From Terrimesophilobacter bigeumensis (GTDB taxonomy: Bacteria; Actinomycetota; Actinomycetes; Actinomycetales; Microbacteriaceae): DNA of 64,000 nt. Shown here piece after piece: positions 18,306 to 24,976 of this stretch; the first letter of the stretch is position 1, and each line of letters opens with the position of its first letter. The position numbers and the translations under genes were made by a program. Where the stretch lies: contig NZ_BAABAE010000003.1 in NCBI RefSeq assembly GCF_039537265.1, positions 1,116,001-1,180,000 on the forward strand, in the 5' to 3' direction. A model generated the notes under the pieces. The model was given only the letters and a program-made list of their open reading frames with translations, ran no database searches and was not told the origin of the DNA.

Positions 18306-18962
18306 CTAGTCGGCCTGTTTGCTTGCGGCGGAACGATTGCTCGCGGAACGGCGGATGCGCTCCCAGAGCGCGTCCGCCTGCCGGATCGTCTGGTGGAGGG
18401 TTCCGTTGCTGTCGATCACAACGTCGGCGATGGCGAGCCGCTCGGTGTCGCTCACCTGGGAGTTCAACCGGTGCACCGCCTCCTCGCGGGTCAGACCCCT
18501 CAGTTCGACGAGCCGCCGGATGCGCTCCTCCGTGCTCGCGTTGACGACGACCACGAGGTCGAAGGCGTGCTCCGCGTCGACACCGGCCTCGATGAGGAGC
18601 GGCACGTCATAGACGACCACGGCATCCGGATCGGCGGCCGAGGCCGCATCCATGATCTCCCGTGCCCGCGCTTTGACCGCGGGGTGGACGATGGCGTTGA
18701 GCACTGCCCTGCGTTCGGGGTCGACGAAGATGATCGCGGCGAGGGCCGCCCGGTCGAGCCGGCCATCGGCGTCGATGACCCCGGAACCATCCGGCCCGGT
18801 GCCGAACTCGCGGGCGATCTCGTCGAGTGCAGGCTCCCCCGGTTCGACGACGAGACGGGAGAGCTCGTCGGCGTCGATATGCACCGCGCCGTGCTCGGCG
18901 AGCCGCCGGGCGACGACCGACTTCCCTGACGCTATTCCGCCCGTCAGCCCGATGAGGTACAC
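18306..18962 (-). CDS. coaE: Dephospho-CoA kinase
   Basis: Last step of coenzyme A synthesis: ATP-dependent phosphorylation of the ribose 3'-hydroxyl of dephospho-CoA. The 218-aa protein starts GTG (MYLIGLTGGIASGKSVVARRL), where GLTGGIASGKS is the P-loop; HIDADELSR near residue 28 and YDVPLLIEAG near residue 118 are family motifs. It is 28 bp upstream of uvrB; the rpsA-coaE-uvrB order of other actinobacteria is kept except for an inserted divergent gene. Confidence 0.96.
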   Translation of the reverse strand: MYLIGLTGGIASGKSVVARRLAEHGAVHIDADELSRLVVEPGEPALDEIAREFGTGPDGSGVIDADGRLDRAALAAIIFVDPERRAVLNAIVHPAVKARAREIMDAASAADPDAVVVYDVPLLIEAGVDAEHAFDLVVVVNASTEERIRRLVELRGLTREEAVHRLNSQVSDTERLAIADVVIDSNGTLHQTIRQADALWERIRRSASNRSAASKQAD

Positions 18963-18968
18963 CTGCTC

Positions 18969-18974
18969 ATGCTA
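18969..18974 (-). promoter_or_regulatory. Candidate -10 box, leaderless, for coaE
   Basis: TAGCAT on the minus strand, 6 nt before the coaE GTG. It shares two bases with a plus-strand TAGCTT (18973-18978) facing the DUF4126 gene, so the two divergent genes appear to share one AT-richer promoter core around a GCTAGC palindrome. Confidence 0.5.
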
Positions 18975-18978
18975 GCTT
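18973..18978 (+). promoter_or_regulatory. Candidate -10 box for the DUF4126 gene
   Basis: TAGCTT on the plus strand, 26 bp before the ATG at 19005, leaving a leader that contains a GGGAAAGGGG ribosome-binding site. No clear -35 is visible. It overlaps the divergent coaE -10 box. Confidence 0.35.
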
Positions 18979-19004
18979 GGCCGCACGATCGGGAAAGGGG
19001 CGCG

Positions 19005-19595
19005 ATGCTCGAGTTCCTCACCGGTACCGGCCTGGCGATCTCCGCCGGGCTCAACGCCTACGTCCCGCTGCTGGCCCTCGGGCTGGCCGGCCGCTTCCTC
19101 GACTTCGTCGACCTGCCGGCGGGCTGGACCTGGCTGGAGAACCCCTGGGCGCTCGGCATCCTCGCGATCCTCCTCGTCATCGAGATCGTGGCCGACAAGA
19201 TCCCCATCGTCGACAGCGTCAACGATTGGCTGCAGACGATCATGCGACCCACGGCCGGGGGTCTCGCCTTCGCCTCCGGGTCGACCGCCACGACGAGCGT
19301 CGTCAGCGACCCGGCGGCGTTCTTCTCCTCCAACCAATGGGTTCCGCTCGTGCTCGGTGCCGCCATCGCCCTCGTCGTCCATCTCACGAAGGCGGCCTCC
19401 CGGCCGGTGATCAATGCCGTCACCGTCGGTACGGCGACCCCGGTCGTGAGCGCAGCAGAGGATGTCGGCAGCGTCGCCGTCACTCTGCTGGCCCTGCTCA
19501 TCCCGATCCTCATCCTCCTGGTCATCCCCATCGTGGTGTGGCTCGCATGGTGGATTCTCCGACGCTGGACGCGACGCAAACGGCCGGCCCCATGA
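19005..19595 (+). CDS. DUF4126 family membrane protein
   Basis: Function unknown. The 196-aa protein starts MLEFLTGTGLAISAGLNAYVPLLALGL, typical of DUF4126 proteins, and has about four to five hydrophobic segments (around residues 5-30, 45-60, 110-130, 150-180), with a basic C-terminus (RRWTRRKRPAP) expected in the cytoplasm. A strong ribosome-binding site, GGGAAAGGGG, precedes the ATG; a longer reading from 18969 lacks this. It is transcribed against its neighbours coaE and rpsA. No catalytic motif is recognisable. Confidence 0.85.
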   Translation: MLEFLTGTGLAISAGLNAYVPLLALGLAGRFLDFVDLPAGWTWLENPWALGILAILLVIEIVADKIPIVDSVNDWLQTIMRPTAGGLAFASGSTATTSVVSDPAAFFSSNQWVPLVLGAAIALVVHLTKAASRPVINAVTVGTATPVVSAAEDVGSVAVTLLALLIPILILLVIPIVVWLAWWILRRWTRRKRPAP

Positions 19596-19646
19596 TGGGA
19601 CCGACCGCCTGGTCGTACTAGTGAGCGATCGGGAGTCGCCGGACTT

Positions 19647-21092
19647 CTAAGAGTTGCTGGAGAGCTTCTCGCGAAGCGCCGCGAGCGACTCGTCATCGGC
19701 GAGGGTGCCCGCAGAGCTCGACTCTCCCGAGAAGGACGATCCGGCAGCCGGAGCGTCTCCGATGCCCTCCTCGGCCGCCGCGGCGACCTGCTTCTTGTGC
19801 GCCTCCCAGCGAGCCTGGGCAGCCGCATAGTCCAGCTCCCACTTCTCGCGCTGGGCCTCGAAGCCTTCCTTCCACTCGTTGGTCTCCGGGTCGAAGCCGT
19901 CAGGGTACTTGTAGTTGCCCTGCTCGTCGTACTCGGTGAGCATCCCGTAGAGCGCCGGGTCGAACTCGGTGCCGTCCGGGTCCACGCCCTCGTTGGCCTG
20001 CTTCAGGCTCAGCGAGATGCGGCGACGCTCGAGGTCGATGTCGATGACCTTGACGAACACCTCGTCTCCGACGGAGACGACCTGCTCGGCGAGCTCGACG
20101 TGCTTGCCGGAGAGCTCCGAGATGTGCACGAGGCCCTCGATGCCGTCCGCGACGCGCACGAAGGCGCCGAACGGGACCAGCTTGGTGACCTTGCCCGGCG
20201 CGACCTGGCCGATCGCGTGGGTGCGGGCGAACAGCTGCCACGGGTCTTCCTGGGTGGCCTTGAGCGAGAGCGAGACGCGCTCGCGGTCCAGGTCCACCTC
20301 GAGGATCTCGACGGTGACCTCCTGGCCCACCTCGACGACCTCGCTCGCGTGCTCGATGTGCTTCCAGCTGAGCTCGGAGACGTGCACGAGCCCGTCCACG
20401 CCGCCGAGGTCGACGAAGGCGCCGAAGTTGACGATCGAGGACACGACGCCCTTGCGGACCTGGCCCTTGGCGAGGTTCCCGAGGAACGAGCTGCGACTCT
20501 CGCTCTGCGTCTGCTCGAGCAGTGCGCGACGGGAGAGCACGACGTTGTTGCGGTTCTTGTCGAGCTCGAGGATCTTCGCCTCGATCTCCTGGCCGAGGTA
20601 CGGGGTGAGGTCGCGGACGCGGCGAAGCTCGATGAGCGACGCCGGGAGGAATCCACGCAGGCCGATGTCGACGATGAGCCCGCCCTTGACGACCTCGATG
20701 ACCGTGCCGGTGACGACACCGTCGTCATCCTTGATCTTCTCGACGTCGCCCCACGCGCGCTCGTACTGCGCGCGCTTCTTGGACAGGATGAGCCGGCCTT
20801 CCTTGTCCTCCTTCTGGAGAACCAGGGCCTCGACCGTATCACCGACCTGGACGACCTCTTCGGGGTCCACGTCGTGCTTGATGGAGAGTTCACGGGAGGG
20901 GATGACGCCCTCGGTCTTGTAGCCGACGTCGAGGAGCACCTCGTCACGATCGATCTTGACGACGGTGCCCTCGATGAGGTCGCCGTCGTTGAAGAACTTC
21001 AGGGTCTTTTCGACCGCGGCGAGAAAATCTTCAGCAGATCCGATGTCGTTGATGGCGACCTGCTTGGGGCCTGCGGTCGTTGCGGTTGTCAT
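19647..21092 (-). CDS. rpsA: 30S ribosomal protein S1
   Basis: S1 binds mRNA and aids its docking on the 30S subunit. The 481-aa protein has four S1/OB-fold repeats (about residues 36-105, 122-190, 207-278 and 293-363), recognisable by the recurring GAFVDLGGVDGLVHVSELSW-type core, then a hydrophilic tail rich in Glu, Ala and Ser. Four repeats is usual for actinobacterial S1, against six in E. coli. ATG start at 21092 with a TGGAG element upstream. A good promoter and a leader of about 110 nt precede it. Confidence 0.96.
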   Translation of the reverse strand: MTTATTAGPKQVAINDIGSAEDFLAAVEKTLKFFNDGDLIEGTVVKIDRDEVLLDVGYKTEGVIPSRELSIKHDVDPEEVVQVGDTVEALVLQKEDKEGRLILSKKRAQYERAWGDVEKIKDDDGVVTGTVIEVVKGGLIVDIGLRGFLPASLIELRRVRDLTPYLGQEIEAKILELDKNRNNVVLSRRALLEQTQSESRSSFLGNLAKGQVRKGVVSSIVNFGAFVDLGGVDGLVHVSELSWKHIEHASEVVEVGQEVTVEILEVDLDRERVSLSLKATQEDPWQLFARTHAIGQVAPGKVTKLVPFGAFVRVADGIEGLVHISELSGKHVELAEQVVSVGDEVFVKVIDIDLERRRISLSLKQANEGVDPDGTEFDPALYGMLTEYDEQGNYKYPDGFDPETNEWKEGFEAQREKWELDYAAAQARWEAHKKQVAAAAEEGIGDAPAAGSSFSGESSSAGTLADDESLAALREKLSSNS

Positions 21093-21124
21093 GTAGTTGT
21101 TGCTCCAGTAGGGACATGATCAGG

Positions 21125-21160
21125 CCACGGTGAGGTGTTGCGGTGTGATTTTCGCCGTGG
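21125..21160 (-). promoter_or_regulatory. Possible hairpin in the rpsA leader
   Basis: The leader contains the inverted repeat CCACGG / CCGTGG (21125-21130 and 21155-21160) enclosing 24 nt. The stem is short and the loop long, so the structure may be chance; S1 genes in other bacteria are autoregulated at the leader, which is why it is listed. Confidence 0.25.
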
Positions 21161-21207
21161 CAGGCGGATAGGACGTCATGCCTGTGATCGCACAGACGTG
21201 ACATTCC

Positions 21208-21237
21208 AGCCTAGCGTGCCTGGGGTTGCGGTGCCAA
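21208..21237 (-). promoter_or_regulatory. Sigma70-type promoter of rpsA
   Basis: On the minus strand, TTGGCA (21232-21237) and TAGGCT (21208-21213) are separated by 18 bp, the best two-box promoter match in the window. Transcription would start near 21201, giving a leader of about 110 nt before the rpsA ATG. The -35 box lies just before the stop codon of the upstream VOC gene, so rpsA has its own promoter independent of that operon. Confidence 0.65.
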
Positions 21238-21239
21238 CG

Positions 21240-21641
21240 TCAGCCGCGCGGCGTGAGCACGCAGAACTCATTGCCCTCCGGGTCGGCCATGACCACCCAG
21301 GGAACGACCGACTCGTCCTGGCCCACGTTGACTCGCCTGGCTCCCATGCCCTCCAGCCTCGCGACCTCGGCGGCGTGGTCGTCGTCAGGGCCGGGCGCCA
21401 GGTCGATATGGAGCCGGTTCTTGACCGTCTTGCCCTCGGGCACGGTGACGAAGACGAGCCCTGGCCCCTGCTCGTCGAGCGGGATCTCCGTCGCACGTTC
21501 CTCGAGGGCACGCGGCGGTACGATGACGACCTCGTCCTCGGCTTCATAGACGACGCGCCAATCGAGCACCTCGGCCCACCAGCGGCCCTGAGCCGCGACA
21601 TCCTTGCTGTCGACCACGATGCTGTACCAGCGAACCGCCAT
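21240..21641 (-). CDS. VOC (glyoxalase-like) family protein
   Basis: A 133-aa protein of the vicinal oxygen chelate fold, probably the Glyoxalase_6 subgroup: paired beta-alpha-beta-beta-beta units with RWYSIVVDSKDVAAQGRWWAEVLDW at the N-terminus, NRLHIDLAPG near residue 76, and DPEGNEFCVLTPRG at the C-terminus. Substrate unknown. The start is the ATG at 21641, right after the stop of the TIGR01777 gene (TGAGATG), with GGAGAG ahead; an ATG at 21653 would overlap that gene. Probably the last gene of a three-gene operon. Confidence 0.85.
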   Translation of the reverse strand: MAVRWYSIVVDSKDVAAQGRWWAEVLDWRVVYEAEDEVVIVPPRALEERATEIPLDEQGPGLVFVTVPEGKTVKNRLHIDLAPGPDDDHAAEVARLEGMGARRVNVGQDESVVPWVVMADPEGNEFCVLTPRG

Positions 21642-21642
21642 C

Positions 21643-22590
21643 TCACTCTCCATCCACGATCTGCCGCACTGCTCCTTCGAGTTGCGGATACTCGAACCTA
21701 AAGCCGGCCACCGACAACCGGTCCGGCAGGACCCAGCGGCTCTTGAGGATGAGCTCGGTCTCGGTGCGGATCGCGATCGCCCCCAACTCGGTCATCCAGC
21801 GGAAGGCCGGCAGGCCGAGCGGGACACCGAGCACCTTCCGGATCGTGCGCATGAGTGTGCGGTTGTCGACCGGATTCGGCGAGACGACGTTGACCACGCC
21901 GTCGAGCTCAGGATGCTCAGCCAGGAACAGGATGATGCGCAGCACATCGCCGACGTGAACCCAGGAGAACTTCTGGCGGCCGCCCCGCGCGTGGAACTCG
22001 TGAAACACGCCTGCCGCGCGCCTGGACCTCGTTCCGAACCAGTGCCCGTCGACCTGCGGACCGCCGAGCCCGAACCTGGCCAGCCGCAGCATCGGCAGCA
22101 GCGCGCCGCCGTCACCGAGCACGATCGCGGTGCGCAACGCGACTCGACGCGTGCCGGGCAGGTCGCCGTCGAAGAACGCCTCCTCCCAGGCCTTCGCGAC
22201 CTCGACGGAGAACCCCTCGCCGAGCTCCCCCGTGGCCTCCGTCATCGGCCGGTCCTCGGCGTGCCGGTAGATCGTCGCGGTCGAGGAGTTGATCCACAGG
22301 GCTGGCGGATGCTCGCACGCGCGCACGGCATCCGCCAGCTCGCGCGTCGTCTCGACCCGCGAACGCCGGATCTCGGCACGATTGCGCGGCCCGTAGCGGC
22401 AGTTGACGCTCTTCCCGGCCAGGTTCAGGAGGAGATCCGCGCCCTCGAGGAGGTCGGCCATCGCCGCCGTCTGTCCCCAGTGCACGGGCGTCGAACGCCC
22501 GATGTGTGCGACCTCGTGGCCCTGCTCGCGCAGCTTCGCGGTGAAGTAGCCGCCCATGAAGCCGCTCGCCCCGGCGATGACGACCCTCAT
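21643..22590 (-). CDS. TIGR01777 family NAD(P)-dependent oxidoreductase/epimerase
   Basis: Extended short-chain dehydrogenase-like protein of 315 aa. The N-terminal Rossmann motif is VVIAGASGFMGGYF (GxxGxxG, residues 3-16). The YfcH-like signature LVNLAGKSV is present as LLNLAGKSVNCRYG near residue 54, INSSTATIY is near residue 99, and the C-terminal DUF1731-like part contains GVPLGLPAFRWMTELGAIAIRTE near residue 258 onward. Substrate unknown for the family. Overlaps the DUF4166 gene by 4 nt (ATGA), suggesting joint function. Confidence 0.9.
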   Translation of the reverse strand: MRVVIAGASGFMGGYFTAKLREQGHEVAHIGRSTPVHWGQTAAMADLLEGADLLLNLAGKSVNCRYGPRNRAEIRRSRVETTRELADAVRACEHPPALWINSSTATIYRHAEDRPMTEATGELGEGFSVEVAKAWEEAFFDGDLPGTRRVALRTAIVLGDGGALLPMLRLARFGLGGPQVDGHWFGTRSRRAAGVFHEFHARGGRQKFSWVHVGDVLRIILFLAEHPELDGVVNVVSPNPVDNRTLMRTIRKVLGVPLGLPAFRWMTELGAIAIRTETELILKSRWVLPDRLSVAGFRFEYPQLEGAVRQIVDGE

Positions 22591-23213
22591 GCTGCTCGAT
22601 CCCCCAGTTCATAGCGGAACGACCCCGCATACTCATAGACCCTACCGATGAGGGGAAGGGTCACCGTGACCTCCACGTGTTGCCGGTCATCGGACTCCGA
22701 GAAGCGTTCGGTGAGGCGCACCCGTGGCGCAATGGGGCCTGGGATGACCACATACCGGGAACGTATCCGCACGGCCACACGGGTCGACTCGAGCCACAAC
22801 CCGCCGTCGACGACCCGGGCGGCGAAGAGCGCGCGGAACCGCCGGCGAGCACCGAGGATGTCGACGAGACCGGCGGGGGTCGCGACGATGAGGTCGCGCA
22901 TCGTGCGGTCTCCCGCGGACAGGCGGAAGGTCCTCTCCCCGGCGACCGCCGGTCGACCGGCATCCTGCACGGGACTATTGACGACTGTGAACGACACGTC
23001 GCGCTCCCAGACCGGGAACAGGACGTCCGGGTCGGCGAGCAGGCGGATGAACGGCCGCAGCCAGGCCCTCGGAGTGCCGACCGTATCGAACACCCCCTCG
23101 CCGACGCCGACACGACCGGACGGGATCGCCGAGAAGTAGCTGCGCACGCGTGGATGCAACAACCCGAACCGGTCGCCGAGCGCCGCCTCGTAAGGAGACT
23201 GCGCCGGCGACAC
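22587..23213 (-). CDS. DUF4166 domain-containing protein
   Basis: Uncharacterised 208-aa protein resembling DUF4166: an N-terminal region (ALGDRFGLLHPRVRSYFS, GEGVFDTVGTPRAWLRPFIRLLA) and a beta-rich C-terminal part ending RVYEYAGSFRYELGD. No signal peptide or membrane helix is evident. It lies between the DUF885 gene (13 bp upstream) and the TIGR01777 gene (overlap 4 nt). DUF4166 proteins are often encoded beside TIGR01777-type oxidoreductases (remembered, not searched), so a shared small-molecule role is plausible. Confidence 0.8.
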   Translation of the reverse strand: MSPAQSPYEAALGDRFGLLHPRVRSYFSAIPSGRVGVGEGVFDTVGTPRAWLRPFIRLLADPDVLFPVWERDVSFTVVNSPVQDAGRPAVAGERTFRLSAGDRTMRDLIVATPAGLVDILGARRRFRALFAARVVDGGLWLESTRVAVRIRSRYVVIPGPIAPRVRLTERFSESDDRQHVEVTVTLPLIGRVYEYAGSFRYELGDRAA

Positions 23214-23226
23214 GGAATCGGACCTG

Positions 23227-24930
23227 CTACTTGAGCAACGCGGCCTTGAGGGTGTCGAGGCCGACGCCGCCCAGGTCGAGAGCCCTGCGGTGGAACTCCT
23301 TGATGTCGAAGGACGCCCCCTCGCGCGCCCTGACCTCGTCGCGCAGCTGCTCCCAGATGCGCTGGCCGACCTTGTAGGCGGGCGCCTGGCCCGGCCAGCC
23401 GAAGTACCGGTTGACCTCGAACTTGATGAAGGGCTCGTTCATGTTGACGTTCTTCTTCATGAAGTCGAAGGCGTAGTCGTAGTCCCACACGCCACTACCG
23501 TCGAGCCGCTTCTTGCCGAGGTGCACGCCGATGTCGAGCACGACGCGCGCGGCGCGCATCCGCTGGCCGTCCAGCATGCCGAGCCGGTCGGCCGGGTCGT
23601 CGAGGTAGCCGAGTTCCTCCATGAGGCGTTCGGCGTAGAGCGCCCAGCCCTCGGCGTGGCCGCTCGTACCGGCCAGTTGGCGTCGCCAGGTGTTGAGCTT
23701 GGCGCGGTTGTAGACGGCCTGGCCGAGCTGCAGGTGGTGGCCGGGAACACCCTCGTGGTACACGGTCGTGGTCTCGCGCCAGGTGTCGAACTCCGTGACG
23801 CCCTCCGGCACCGACCACCACATCCTGCCGGCACGCGAGAAGTCGTCGCTCGGGCTCGTGTAGTAGATGCCGCCCTCCTGGGTGGGGGCGATCATGCACT
23901 CGAGCTTCTTCACCGGGTCGGGGATGTCGAAGTGGGACTTGGAGAGCTCGGCGACGGCGGTGTCGCTCAGCTTCTGCATCCACTTCTGGAGGGCATCGGT
24001 GCCGTGGAGCTTGCGGCTCTCATCGGCTTCGAGGATGGCGATGGCCTCCTCGACCGTCGCGCCCGGCTTGATCTCCCCGGCGATACGCGTCTGCTCCTCG
24101 ACCATGCGCGCGAGCTCCTCGATGCCCCACTCGTAGGTCTCATCGAGGTCGATCTTCGCACCCAGGAAGCGGCGGGACTGGAGCGCGTACAACTCCCGGC
24201 CGACGCCGTCGGTCTCGGTCGCCGCGGGTCCCAGCTCGTTCTCGAAGAAGTCGGCGAGCTTCTGGTAGGCGGCAGCGGAGGCCTCAGCGCCCTTCCGCAG
24301 GTCGGCCTTGAGCGAGTCGGGCAGTTCGGTACCGTCCCCGGTCGCCGCGCCCTCGGTGAAGGCGAAGAAGAAGCCATCCCTGGCGGCATGCTTGCGTGCC
24401 TGCTCGAGCACCTCGCCGACCTGGCGGCGTGCGGGAACCGTCCCGTCCTTGATTCCGAGTCGCAGGGTCTCGATGTAGCCGTCGACGGCCCCCGGGAGGT
24501 TGCCGAGACGGCCGGCAAGGGTGGTCCAGTCCTCGACCGTGTCGTGCGCCATGAGGTCGAAGATGTCGCGGATCTGCTGGGCCGGCGAGGCGATGACGTT
24601 GAGGTCGCGCTTCCAGAGCCCGGCGTCGGATGCTTCGAGGTCGAGGGTGAACTCGTTGGTCATGTCGGTCTTGGTCACCTCATCGACGTCGTCGACGGGA
24701 CTGGCCTTCTCGAGCTTCGCGAGCACCTTCTTCGACTCGGCGATGAGTCGTTCGTGGCCGGCCGGCGACTGGTCGCCGTACTCCTCGTAACGACCGGGGA
24801 TACCGATCCAGACGGCGATGCTGGGCTCGAGGTCGGCGAGGGTGGTGACCCACTCCTCGGCGATAGCATCGATGGGGGTTGGGGTGCGGGCCTCGTGGGC
24901 GCCTGTACTTGAAGCGGTGTCAGCAGTCAT
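23227..24930 (-). CDS. DUF885 family protein (predicted zinc metallopeptidase-like)
   Basis: A 567-aa protein of the DUF885 family. A metal-binding HExxxHH-like motif is visible as YHEGVPGHHLQLG near residue 392, followed by ALYAERLMEELGYLDD near residue 430, which supplies a probable third ligand Glu. No signal peptide is apparent, so it is probably cytoplasmic. Peptidase activity is inferred from the motif only. ATG start at 24930 with TAAGCT 6 nt upstream; polA ends 46 bp before it. Confidence 0.85.
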   Translation of the reverse strand: MTADTASSTGAHEARTPTPIDAIAEEWVTTLADLEPSIAVWIGIPGRYEEYGDQSPAGHERLIAESKKVLAKLEKASPVDDVDEVTKTDMTNEFTLDLEASDAGLWKRDLNVIASPAQQIRDIFDLMAHDTVEDWTTLAGRLGNLPGAVDGYIETLRLGIKDGTVPARRQVGEVLEQARKHAARDGFFFAFTEGAATGDGTELPDSLKADLRKGAEASAAAYQKLADFFENELGPAATETDGVGRELYALQSRRFLGAKIDLDETYEWGIEELARMVEEQTRIAGEIKPGATVEEAIAILEADESRKLHGTDALQKWMQKLSDTAVAELSKSHFDIPDPVKKLECMIAPTQEGGIYYTSPSDDFSRAGRMWWSVPEGVTEFDTWRETTTVYHEGVPGHHLQLGQAVYNRAKLNTWRRQLAGTSGHAEGWALYAERLMEELGYLDDPADRLGMLDGQRMRAARVVLDIGVHLGKKRLDGSGVWDYDYAFDFMKKNVNMNEPFIKFEVNRYFGWPGQAPAYKVGQRIWEQLRDEVRAREGASFDIKEFHRRALDLGGVGLDTLKAALLK

Positions 24931-24936
24931 GGTTTG

Positions 24937-24942
24937 AGCTTA
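24937..24942 (-). promoter_or_regulatory. Candidate -10 box, leaderless, for the DUF885 gene
   Basis: TAAGCT on the minus strand, separated from the ATG at 24930 by 6 nt (CAAACC), with no ribosome-binding site in between. Same layout as coaE, polA and pdtaR. Confidence 0.5.
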
Positions 24943-24976
24943 GTAACGCGGGGCATTCCGAGGGAACGGCAACCCG

